From: Hydrogenobacter sp. T-8 | GTDB lineage: Bacteria; Aquificota; Aquificia; Aquificales; Aquificaceae | Direction: 5' to 3' | NCBI RefSeq assembly: GCF_011006175.1 | Contig: NZ_CP048795.1 | Location: 806,001-870,000, forward strand | DNA length: 64,000 nucleotides | In this document: positions 1 through 7,066 of the stretch, piece by piece | Layout: every line of letters begins with the position of its first letter | Position numbering within the stretch: the stretch's first letter is position 1 | Notes under the pieces: generated by a model | The model's database searches: none | What the model was told of the DNA's origin: nothing | What the model saw: the letters and a program-made list of their open reading frames with translations, nothing else | Translations under genes and position numbers: made by a program

Positions 1-312
1 CTTGCTGTCCGCTGTTCTTGCCCTCCCTAAATAATTCCCGTTGCAATAAAAGTCAAGTCCTTCAGTCCTTATATAGTCTCCCTCACTGCATACTACCTTC
101 TTTACCAAAAGCTTCCCCTTCGTGTATTCATTCTCTACAGGCGGTTTTATAAGCACATAGTCCCCTGCCTTTGGGTCTCTAAAAGGCTCTACCTCAAGCC
201 ACCACTTGTAAGGCAGTGAATAATCCATGCTATAGGCAATCCTCACTGGACTTACCCTGTATGCCAGCACGCTCACCACAAGCAAGAAAACAGCTCCTAA
301 CCAAAACCTCAC
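1..312 (-). CDS. traF: TraF-like S26 signal peptidase (partial, runs off left edge)
   Basis: The reading frame starts with GTG at 312 and is open to base 1, so only the N-terminal about 104 residues are visible. A single N-terminal membrane segment (about residues 3-18) is followed by AYSMDYSLPYKWW, which fits the catalytic-serine box of S26 peptidases, and by LLVKKVVCSEGD, which fits the catalytic-lysine box. In conjugation systems such TraF/TrhF proteins process pilin or other transfer proteins at the membrane; that role is family knowledge. The GTG start overlaps the stop codon of the preceding trbI gene by four bases, which argues for translational coupling in the tra operon. A chromosomal LepB is less likely because of the context. 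Confidence 0.75.
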   Translation of the reverse strand, partial: MRFWLGAVFLLVVSVLAYRVSPVRIAYSMDYSLPYKWWLEVEPFRDPKAGDYVLIKPPVENEYTKGKLLVKKVVCSEGDYIRTEGLDFYCNGNYLGRARTADSK

Positions 313-629
313 TTTATAGCCCCCTTAACTTTCTGTGTAATGTCCTCATCCTCTCCAGATACCACACACTGCTTTATAAGAACAATACCCTTCTCCTTTG
401 AAAGTATAGCCTTTAACTTCTCCTGTTTCTCTAAAACAAGCTTTTGAACTTCCTCTGGACTTTTACCAGACTGAAGAGCCTCATAAATCCCCTTTGCATT
501 CATAAAGTCCAGCTCAAGAAGATTTATTGTCTTTACAGGTCTGTAATAGAGCTGTCTTGCAAGATAAAAGGTAGCCCCATTGGAAAAGACTATAAGAGCT
601 ATCACCAAAAGCCACTCATACCACTTCAT
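309..629 (-). CDS. trbI: TrbI-like protein of F-type conjugation system
   Basis: This 106-residue protein has one N-terminal membrane segment (about residues 6-25), a helical middle part, and a C-terminal stretch reading IVLIKQCVVSGEDEDITQKV. That stretch matches the pattern 'VV-x-G-x-D-I-T' near the end of TrbI proteins of F-type systems. TrbI lies in the inner membrane, faces the periplasm and influences pilus retraction in F; here this is inference from the family. It sits between traC and traF, the same neighbourhood as in F-type operons, and overlaps both by four bases. Confidence 0.7.
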   Translation of the reverse strand: MKWYEWLLVIALIVFSNGATFYLARQLYYRPVKTINLLELDFMNAKGIYEALQSGKSPEEVQKLVLEKQEKLKAILSKEKGIVLIKQCVVSGEDEDITQKVKGAIK

Positions 630-3142
630 TGCTTCATCTCCTCCTGCACCTTCTTTATAGCCTCTAAATAGCTCATGCCAGAAGCCACAAGGTCTTGTAT
701 CCTCTTTCTTACATGAGGAGTTGTAAAGAACATGGCTTTCATAAAGTCATCAAGAACTACCCTTGCCTTGACAATTCCAGCTCCTGAATAGATAACTACC
801 TCTGAAAACTCTCCAGCTCTTGTCCTTGTGCTTAAAAGCAAATTCCACCCCCAGTCTCCAAAGGCAAACAGATTGCTCTGTTTCATGGCATTTATACTTT
901 CCGCCTTCTGTTGCATAAACATAGACCAGAAGCTGTTTTCTGTTATAACTCTTCCAGCTCTTGAGAGACCACCTGTTGGCATTATATCCGCAAAACTCTG
1001 CGTGCCTATTATCATTGACGCCCCATGCTTTCTGAACCTCCTGTATGCCTGCTCTATGAAGATGTCTATCTTCGGATTTCCTAAAAACTTATGTGCCTCA
1101 TCAACGATAACTAAATTCCTGTAGTCTTTCATGCCTGAGAAGAATATCTCCTTTGATATGTGATAGGTAAGGAGCATGATAACCGGGTCTCTCAGGTCTG
1201 GTATATTCTCTATCTGCCCGTTTTCAAAGACGGTCAAAAACTTGTCAAAAAAGACAGTTGCTTTTCCATTGAAAAACTTTCCATACGGACCCACAGAAGA
1301 ATATGGCTGCAGGTGCTTTATAAAATCACTAATCCTCTGGTCTCCCGCATACTTTCTTAATGCATCAATCACCGTATCCACACTGCTATCAGCCCCATAC
1401 TTGTCATAACTCTCCCTTAAAGCCTCATCTAAATGCGCCCTTATAAACTTCTCCTGCTCTTCAGACTTTTTCTGTTCCTTTACTGCTCCCATCAGGTAAA
1501 ACCAGTTTGTTAAAAATTCCAGATAGTCCTCAAACACGCTGTAGTCAGTTATTGATGTGAAAGGATTTAAGCATATGGGAGCTTCAGGTTTTATCTCTAT
1601 ATAGTCCCCTCCAAAGGCATGGCAGAACCTCTCATAAGAGCCTCCTATGTCTATTACCCATACACGGTTGCCACCTGCCAGATAGTTCCACATAATATAC
1701 TGCAAAAACACGCTTTTGCCAGCTCCCGTCATGCCAATCACATAAGAGTTATATCCTCCAGATGGGTTGGAAAAGTAATCAAAGCCTATAAGCTCTCCCG
1801 TGTTTGAAAAGAAGAAAAGCTCAGGAAAAGTCCCCTTCCATCCTGCATAAACAGGTGCTAAGGTGGCAACATTCTCCTCAAATACCACCCTTACCCTCTG
1901 CCTTGAAAGGAAATCAGCTATTGCCTTGTCAAAACCAAAAGGAAGAACGCTTATAAAATCCGCAAAGTTTATGTATTTGTCTTCTTCTAACTGCCAGCCA
2001 AGTTTCCTGAATTCTGTCTTTACTCTTCCAGTCCTCAGTTCAAGCTCCTCCTTTGTTCTGGAAAAGACCACTATGAGAAAGTCTATGGCATATAAATCCG
2101 CCCCTTTCTCTATCCTCTCCATAGCATAGGAAAGGTCTTGATGCTTGAACTTGAGCCTTGGCACCAAGCTATAAGGCACATGCTGGCTAAGCACCATAGT
2201 GGCATCTCTTTTTACTTTTCCTTTCTCACTCTCAGGTAGCTTTATGCCATTCAAAACTATCAGATAGTCAAAGTCATAAACGCTCTCCTCATAAGGACCA
2301 GCAAGATAATTAAGCACATCTACCATTGACCACTCTTCTGGATAAGTCTTAACCGATAAGGCTCTTACATAAAAACCGTCCAGCTCAAAAAAGTCCTCAT
2401 AAATGCGAGCTTTTGTAGAAGAATGAACGCTTGCCCTTGATATGGGTATATCCCCCCTATACTCAGGAACATCTCTCCAGTCCTTTGAAGGATTGAGAAG
2501 TTTATAAAGCACCTCCACCATATCTCCCCCCGTCATATCGTAAGGCACAAGCCCCGCAGACTGTAAAGAACCCCTCAGCTTTTCTCTTACATCAGACAGC
2601 TTTTTCAGATATACGCTAAAATCCTCCAGCTCATCTTCTTTTTTCTTACTAAAAAGCCCAAAAAGGTTTTTAAAAAGACTATCCATAAGACTGTATGTCT
2701 TTGACTTACCACCAAGCTTTACTGTGATAAATAGCCTGTGATTTTTTGCGGTGGCTCTAAAGGTTTTTGTTATAGGCTCATGCCTTTTGCTCTCTAAAAA
2801 TTTCCAGAACTCATCCACCATCTCCTTCATGAGGCTCTGGTCTATCCCTCTTAGCCTGTAAAGCCCCCTATACTTGTTTTCTCTCCATGTGTCTATGGCT
2901 TTATAAATGTCAGAAGAACCCCAGAGGATAAACTGAAAGCTTGCTCCCTCTGGCAAGGCAGAGAGAAAAGACCTCAAGGACTGCTCCGTCCCAGAAGATA
3001 TCCCCACAAGAGGCACACACTCAAAGGCTATGCCTATAGAGCCGTCCGCATTGTAGAAAAAACCATCCTCTTCATAGTAAGGCATAACATACCTTGAAAG
3101 GTTTTCCCTCTCAAGGACTAAAAACAATTCTTCCTGCGTCAT
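626..3142 (-). CDS. traC: TraC, VirB4-type ATPase of F-type T4SS
   Basis: This 838-residue protein is the size of F-type TraC. The Walker A motif is GMTGAGKSVFLQ (around residues 470-480) and the Walker B region is NLVIVDEAHKFL (around 685). A RecA-like C-terminal half follows a long N-terminal TraC/VirB4 domain. It is the cytoplasmic ATPase that powers assembly of the conjugative pilus and transfer channel. The ATG at 3142 overlaps the stop of the SH3 gene (ATGA) and its own end overlaps trbI, so it lies in the middle of a coupled operon. This gene is the strongest evidence that the left end of the window is a conjugative element. Confidence 0.93.
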   Translation of the reverse strand: MTQEELFLVLERENLSRYVMPYYEEDGFFYNADGSIGIAFECVPLVGISSGTEQSLRSFLSALPEGASFQFILWGSSDIYKAIDTWRENKYRGLYRLRGIDQSLMKEMVDEFWKFLESKRHEPITKTFRATAKNHRLFITVKLGGKSKTYSLMDSLFKNLFGLFSKKKEDELEDFSVYLKKLSDVREKLRGSLQSAGLVPYDMTGGDMVEVLYKLLNPSKDWRDVPEYRGDIPISRASVHSSTKARIYEDFFELDGFYVRALSVKTYPEEWSMVDVLNYLAGPYEESVYDFDYLIVLNGIKLPESEKGKVKRDATMVLSQHVPYSLVPRLKFKHQDLSYAMERIEKGADLYAIDFLIVVFSRTKEELELRTGRVKTEFRKLGWQLEEDKYINFADFISVLPFGFDKAIADFLSRQRVRVVFEENVATLAPVYAGWKGTFPELFFFSNTGELIGFDYFSNPSGGYNSYVIGMTGAGKSVFLQYIMWNYLAGGNRVWVIDIGGSYERFCHAFGGDYIEIKPEAPICLNPFTSITDYSVFEDYLEFLTNWFYLMGAVKEQKKSEEQEKFIRAHLDEALRESYDKYGADSSVDTVIDALRKYAGDQRISDFIKHLQPYSSVGPYGKFFNGKATVFFDKFLTVFENGQIENIPDLRDPVIMLLTYHISKEIFFSGMKDYRNLVIVDEAHKFLGNPKIDIFIEQAYRRFRKHGASMIIGTQSFADIMPTGGLSRAGRVITENSFWSMFMQQKAESINAMKQSNLFAFGDWGWNLLLSTRTRAGEFSEVVIYSGAGIVKARVVLDDFMKAMFFTTPHVRKRIQDLVASGMSYLEAIKKVQEEMKQ

Positions 3143-3591
3143 TTCCTTGCCTCCAGCTGACCCAAATATCTTTTGAAAGACCAGCCCTCCACTCCCCTTT
3201 CAGTTCTTACCTTTACCCATTTACCCCTTTCTTCCAGCACATAAACCTTCTCCCCGGGCATAAGCAGATAAACCACTCTACACCTTAAATCGTCGCAAAA
3301 CCTTACTCTCAACGGAACCAAAGAAATCATAATATGCTCACCATACACACTATACCTTCCATGCCCCTTTCCAGAAGTATGCAGGCTTTCCTCCAGTAGA
3401 TGAACCCTGTTTTCCATATTTCTTTGCCTCTCCTCCAGCTCCTTTAGCTTCGCCTCAAGCTCATAATACTTTTTAACAAGCTTTTCTGTCGCTTTAGGTA
3501 GCCAGTCTTCCACATAAACATAACCAACCGCATTCCCTAACGCATAACCACCCAAAGCAAACAGACTTAGAAACATCAAAACTTGCCTCAT
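3139..3591 (-). CDS. Exported coiled-coil protein with SH3-like domain, tra operon
   Basis: The 150-residue product starts with a signal-peptide-like hydrophobic stretch (residues 4-23). A charged coiled coil follows (about 30-70, including LEAKLKELEERQRNMENR). The C-terminal domain contains VRFCDDLRCRVVYLLMPGEK and KWVKVRTERGVEGWSFKRYL, typical of bacterial SH3b domains. I do not recognise a standard Tra name for it. The position between traV and traC suggests a periplasmic accessory of the transfer channel, perhaps binding peptidoglycan. Its ATG is two bases downstream of the traV C-half stop and its stop overlaps traC. Confidence 0.7.
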   Translation of the reverse strand: MRQVLMFLSLFALGGYALGNAVGYVYVEDWLPKATEKLVKKYYELEAKLKELEERQRNMENRVHLLEESLHTSGKGHGRYSVYGEHIMISLVPLRVRFCDDLRCRVVYLLMPGEKVYVLEERGKWVKVRTERGVEGWSFKRYLGQLEARK

Positions 3592-3592
3592 C

Positions 3593-3994
3593 TCATTTCT
3601 CCTCTAAAAACTTCTTTACCTCAGGGGCTGGCTCCAATGGCTTTAACTCTTTAAGAGGTTCTCCTTTCTTGAGAAGATAATCCCCAAGTATCCACTTGCC
3701 TTCCTCCGCTCTGAAGAAGATATACTTCTGAGACACTAAATTGCCTTTTTCATCTACATAAGGCAAAACAAATACTCTTATAATGTTGTCAGGCACACGC
3801 AAAGGAGTTGGGATAGTCCTTGCAAGTTCAAAAAGTCTTTCCTGAACTTCCTTTTGATACAGGCTCTCTACTTGCTTTTCTTCTTTTTGCGTAAAAGTCT
3901 CAGGTAAATCTTTCAATTGAACCTTTTCTTGCTTACTAACAGCTCCCGCACATGAAGTCAAAAATAGAGCTATTGCTAATACCCGCTTTTTCAT
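3593..3994 (-). CDS. traV: TraV-like lipoprotein, C-terminal half
   Basis: The product has 133 residues. The N terminus carries a lipobox (ALFLTSC, Cys15), so it is probably an outer-membrane lipoprotein. The C-terminal half has VPDNIIRVFVLPYVDEKGN followed by a 'KYIFFRAEEGKW' strand, which resembles the conserved end of TraV (in F: 'LWIAPYID...'). The cysteine-containing N-terminal segment normally found in TraV is missing and seems to be encoded by the small lipoprotein gene just upstream. TraV anchors the TraK secretin-like ring and TraB to the outer membrane. The start ATG overlaps the stop of the upstream small gene. Confidence 0.65.
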   Translation of the reverse strand: MKKRVLAIALFLTSCAGAVSKQEKVQLKDLPETFTQKEEKQVESLYQKEVQERLFELARTIPTPLRVPDNIIRVFVLPYVDEKGNLVSQKYIFFRAEEGKWILGDYLLKKGEPLKELKPLEPAPEVKKFLEEK

Positions 3995-4155
3995 CTCCTT
4001 TCCTCCTTCAAAGTCTGCTCATAGACATCTGAAAGCCTTCCACAATAGCCAGAATTAGCTCCCTTTTTACAAAGCTGGCTTTCTTCGTAAGGTAATAAAA
4101 TCTTTGCACAGGAGCTTAGAAAAACAGAACACAGCATAATTAAAACAACCTTCAT
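3991..4155 (-). CDS. Small lipoprotein resembling TraV N-terminal segment
   Basis: This 54-residue gene fills the gap between traB and the TraV-like gene. Its ATG overlaps the traB stop (ATGA) and its TGA overlaps the next ATG, so it is almost certainly translated. It has a signal sequence ending in the lipobox VFLSSC (Cys16). The mature part has two further cysteines (CKKGANSGYC) followed by 'GRLSDVYEQT'. The pattern of lipobox, C-x(n)-G-x-C and a short helix is what the N-terminal part of TraV looks like. I infer that TraV is split into two separately lipidated proteins here. An unrelated entry-exclusion or lysis-type lipoprotein is an alternative. Confidence 0.65.
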   Translation of the reverse strand: MKVVLIMLCSVFLSSCAKILLPYEESQLCKKGANSGYCGRLSDVYEQTLKEERR

Positions 4156-5378
4156 TTATTGCCCTCCTGCTTATTCTCTTGCTTACCAGCCTGTTCTTGC
4201 TCCACGGAAGAAAAGTCTATGCTCTGCAAGAAAACTACATCTACCTTCCTTCCTGCGTTTATTTCCACCACAGGATAAGTCTCATCCGCCAGCTTCTTGT
4301 ATTGTTCTACAAGTTCTTTAGCCGCAGACGTAAAACCGCCTGCAATACCCACGTTCAAAGCTTTCCCTGGGTCTATAGTCGTAAGAGACCCCTGCGGAGA
4401 TACAATGACTGTAGAACCTGATTGCTGAAAAACTCTTGATATGCCGTCTATAAAGCCTGCTAACAACATTCTTGCTAAAATTGCTCCCTGCTTTGATACT
4501 ACTCTGCCAAGCAACCCTACTTTTCCGTCTTCTCCTGCTACATAGCCCTTTACCTCCTTCTCTACCACAGTTCCGTCCTTTTTCACACAGGACAGCACCT
4601 CAAGCCTTATGTATGCTCTCTCAGATGGTAAATCTCCATAACCAGACCCTATCACAAAACAATCTTTTATGTCCGCCTTCCACAGGTTTGGTAGAACCGC
4701 CTTATCCACTATCCTTATCAAAACTGGATGAGGAGAGCTTTGAGCTTTGCCTCCAGTAGGAGCATCAAGCCCAGAAAGAAGAACCGCCTTTACAAAAGCT
4801 CCAGCAGGAATTAAACTCTTTTTGCTTTGACTTTGAGGAACCTGAGGAGCAGGCTTTATCTCCTCTTTCTTTTCTTCCTTTTTTGTAGCTGGACTTTCCT
4901 CTCCCTTTTTGATAACTATCAGGTCAGCGAGAACTTGTGGCTCTGGTTTTTTAGCCTCTCCCTGCTGACCTGACTGACCAGCTCCCTGCGAAGTCGCTGG
5001 AGGTGGAGAAGATGGTGGAGGGGGTGGGGGTGGGGGTGGAGGAGGAGAAGCTGAAGGCTCTTTTTGACCTTGACCTAAAAGCTCAGCTATGGGGGGTGGA
5101 GATTGACCCTTCTGTTGCTGTTGATTATTCCGTCTTTCAAGCTCCTCTATTCTCTTTTCCAGCTGTGTTATCTTCTCACCGTATAAGGCTCTTAAGGTTT
5201 CCTCTTCTGTCTTCTTAGGAGGAGGAGCTTCCACTTTAACGGGTGGTCCTTCTCGCTTTTCTTCCTTTTTCTTGCCAAAAATCTCTGACAGAAGAAACAT
5301 ACCACCACCCAGCAAGGCTACCGCTACACCTAAAGCTATATACTGCTTTCTCTTCTCTCCTTCAAACTTCTTAAGCAT
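4152..5378 (-). CDS. traB: TraB, VirB10-like scaffold protein
   Basis: The 408-residue product has a cytoplasmic N terminus, one membrane segment (about residues 13-35), a short coiled coil (about 65-90), and a long proline-rich stretch containing an uninterrupted run of 11 prolines around residue 118. The C-terminal VirB10/TrbI-type domain starts near SLIPAGAFVKAVLLSGLDAP. TraB spans the periplasm from inner to outer membrane and senses energy from the ATPases; this is family knowledge. The ATG overlaps the traK stop by eight bases. Its length is a little below that of F TraB. Confidence 0.9.
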   Translation of the reverse strand: MLKKFEGEKRKQYIALGVAVALLGGGMFLLSEIFGKKKEEKREGPPVKVEAPPPKKTEEETLRALYGEKITQLEKRIEELERRNNQQQQKGQSPPPIAELLGQGQKEPSASPPPPPPPPPPPSSPPPATSQGAGQSGQQGEAKKPEPQVLADLIVIKKGEESPATKKEEKKEEIKPAPQVPQSQSKKSLIPAGAFVKAVLLSGLDAPTGGKAQSSPHPVLIRIVDKAVLPNLWKADIKDCFVIGSGYGDLPSERAYIRLEVLSCVKKDGTVVEKEVKGYVAGEDGKVGLLGRVVSKQGAILARMLLAGFIDGISRVFQQSGSTVIVSPQGSLTTIDPGKALNVGIAGGFTSAAKELVEQYKKLADETYPVVEINAGRKVDVVFLQSIDFSSVEQEQAGKQENKQEGNK

Positions 5379-6087
5379 TTTTCCTCACCACTATAAGCCT
5401 TGTTGTCTGTCCTTTTTTGAGAACTGGCTGAACTATAGCTATAGCCAAAGGCTGCTTAAGGTATGGAATAAACTGACCTTCCCAAAGCTCTAAATCTGTC
5501 TTTGCCTGCAATACATACTCCTCTACAGAATACATACTGCCCTCATAAACCCTGTAGAGTATCATGTCAAGCTCCTCAAAAGACCTGTATGGCTTGTTGA
5601 TAAGCTTTACTTCATAGCCTTCCGGCACTTCTTCCATATACACGCTCTTCACAAGACCGAGCAGGACACTATCGTAATCCCCTGACCTCTCTAACTGCCT
5701 TGCCTTTTCTTTATCCTCATGAGGCACCCTTAAAGCCACCACAACAGCAGGAATTCTTTTTGGCACAAGAATTAGCTGAAAGACCTTCTCCCCACAATCT
5801 ACATATAGCTCTCTTTTAATATCAGACAGCTCCACCTTTCCATCAGGTAAAACCTTTGGAAGAAACTTAACATAAGCATTTCTTTCCTGCACCTCTACAG
5901 ATATCTCCTTCTCCTTTGAATAGACTACACTTTTAATAGCCTGAGGACACACAATCCTGTTTATATCAGTCAAAGATACATTAACATAATGCCAGCCACC
6001 GCTATCTTCTATAACCACAACAGGAGACGGCTTCTCTTGAGCTAAAACAACAGACAAGAAAAACAGAAGACTTAAAAGCTTTTTCAT
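5371..6087 (-). CDS. traK: TraK, VirB9-like periplasmic secretin-type protein
   Basis: This 238-residue protein begins with a clear signal peptide (MKKLLSLLFFLSVVLA, then QEK). The first domain contains the pattern 'VNVSLTDINRIVCP', typical of the TraK N terminus, and the remainder is beta-rich. TraK forms the ring that works with TraB and TraV in the F-type core complex. It follows traE directly with an ATGA overlap and precedes traB, the conserved order E-K-B. Confidence 0.8.
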   Translation of the reverse strand: MKKLLSLLFFLSVVLAQEKPSPVVVIEDSGGWHYVNVSLTDINRIVCPQAIKSVVYSKEKEISVEVQERNAYVKFLPKVLPDGKVELSDIKRELYVDCGEKVFQLILVPKRIPAVVVALRVPHEDKEKARQLERSGDYDSVLLGLVKSVYMEEVPEGYEVKLINKPYRSFEELDMILYRVYEGSMYSVEEYVLQAKTDLELWEGQFIPYLKQPLAIAIVQPVLKKGQTTRLIVVRKNA

Positions 6088-6632
6088 AACTTTACCTCCC
6101 TGACTATAAACCTGCCCTGCTGAACGGTGAATTTAAAAACTATCGTCCTTCTTTCCTCTCCTATGTATGTGTTGCCAGTAAATTTCTTGAGTATGCCCTC
6201 TACAGCTAAGGTCTGATTTTGAGGATCTACAATCACTTTCATGGGATAAAAGCTCTGCCACCAGTCATTGTTTTTAATGGAGTTTGTATAGCTCGCAAAA
6301 ACCTCTTTTATCGCCTTTAGCTCCTCTGGATTGGTAGTTAAAAAGGGATAAACACTTGCTAAAGACTTATCTACAATGGCAGGAGACACATTAAGTATCC
6401 TGTCCGCTAAATACTTGCCTATCTGCTCAAGATACGAATAGCTTAGCTCCTCTCCAGATACCCAGAACTCTTTATCTACCCTCGGTGGCAAAACAATTAT
6501 TGTCTTATGAGTAGCAAGCCTAAAAAGAAAAATCCCCTCTATAAGCACCACCACCAGAAGCCCCATTATGGTATAAGACTGCCAGCGCACCTCAAACTGG
6601 AGCTTCTCTAAAAAGCTGTAAAACCTCTTCAT
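6084..6632 (-). CDS. traE: TraE, VirB8-like inner-membrane protein
   Basis: The 182-residue product has one membrane segment (about residues 21-43) followed by a periplasmic domain with the TraE pattern (RVDKEFWVSGEELSYSYLEQ near 60-80). I chose ATG 6632, preceded by AGGGAAC, over the TTG at 6653 because it gives the usual TraE N terminus of a short basic tail and then the membrane helix. It is the first gene of the visible tra operon. No traA pilin or traL gene lies upstream, where F-type systems normally have them. Confidence 0.8.
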   Translation of the reverse strand: MKRFYSFLEKLQFEVRWQSYTIMGLLVVVLIEGIFLFRLATHKTIIVLPPRVDKEFWVSGEELSYSYLEQIGKYLADRILNVSPAIVDKSLASVYPFLTTNPEELKAIKEVFASYTNSIKNNDWWQSFYPMKVIVDPQNQTLAVEGILKKFTGNTYIGEERRTIVFKFTVQQGRFIVREVKL

Positions 6633-6643
6633 GTTCCCTGTAT

Positions 6644-6672
6644 ATTTTAGCAAACTACGGGCTTTTTTCTGT
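6644..6672 (-). promoter_or_regulatory. Predicted tra operon promoter with operator half-site
   Basis: On the minus strand a TAAAAT hexamer (6649-6644) lies 12 bases before the traE ATG. At the -35 distance there is no consensus hexamer. Instead the position is covered by the sequence TTTTTTCTGTG (plus strand 6663-6673), a copy of the half-site of the palindrome at 6681-6708. A regulator binding there would touch the tra promoter directly. Confidence 0.45.
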
Positions 6673-6680
6673 GAAAAATT

Positions 6681-6708
6681 GTTTTTCTGGGGAATTCCAC
6701 AGAAAAAC
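6681..6708. promoter_or_regulatory. 28-bp palindromic operator between tra and par operons
   Basis: The two 14-base arms are reverse complements except at one position. The arm reads GTTTTTCTGnGGAA, and the centre is GAATTC. The right edge touches the -35 hexamer of the plus-strand promoter. The same element occurs at 11578-11601 in front of the integrase. The symmetry, double occurrence and promoter overlap indicate a binding site for an element-encoded dimeric regulator, which I cannot identify in the window. Confidence 0.75.
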
Positions 6709-6737
6709 TTGACATATAGACTTTTATGCGGTATAAT
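6709..6737 (+). promoter_or_regulatory. Consensus sigma-70 promoter of the par/dnaB operon
   Basis: TTGACA (6709-6714), a 17-base spacer and TATAAT (6732-6737) match the sigma-70 consensus at all 12 positions. The predicted start is 6744-6746, at the first codon of the following gene, so the mRNA would be leaderless or nearly so. Confidence 0.85.
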
Positions 6738-6745
6738 ATAACTTT

Positions 6746-7066
6746 ATGGAGGATTTGGAGTATCTCCTGAGGGAGTTATCAAAAAAGTCCTTAGCTCTTG
6801 TGGGAATGGATTTAAGCTCTCTCAGGTATATAAGCGTGTATCTGACGACGCAGGAAAAGAGGGTAGGGGGGAAGACTTACACTTATGAGTATCTGGTGGG
6901 GGAACTGGAAAAAAAGAGAAAACACATCCTGAAAAAAGTCTCTCCTGAGGAAAGGGGACAGATTTATGAACTTATTCGTCTTTACAGGGCATGTTATCGT
7001 CTTGAGCAGGCAAGATTGCATTTAGAGCTTCTTAACAAAAAACTCTTGCAGGAGGTTCAGCAATGA
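6746..7066 (+). CDS. Small protein of unknown function, first gene of par operon
   Basis: The 106-residue product is rich in charged residues and mostly helical, with one short segment YISVYLTTQEKRVGGKTYTY that looks like a beta hairpin followed by long helices. I do not recognise a family and see no clear helix-turn-helix. The ATG at 6746 coincides with the predicted transcription start and has no Shine-Dalgarno sequence. The gene overlaps the ParB-like gene by ATGA. Its place at the head of the operon, beside the shared operator, makes it a candidate regulator or partition accessory, but this is only inference. Confidence 0.6.
   Translation: MEDLEYLLRELSKKSLALVGMDLSSLRYISVYLTTQEKRVGGKTYTYEYLVGELEKKRKHILKKVSPEERGQIYELIRLYRACYRLEQARLHLELLNKKLLQEVQQ

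Noticed and set aside
4991-5060. G-rich run (GGGGGTGGGGGTGGGGGTGG-type) as a G-quadruplex or repeat element
   Set aside because: It is the complement of the proline codons in the TraB linker, a known feature of VirB10-like proteins, so coding explains it.
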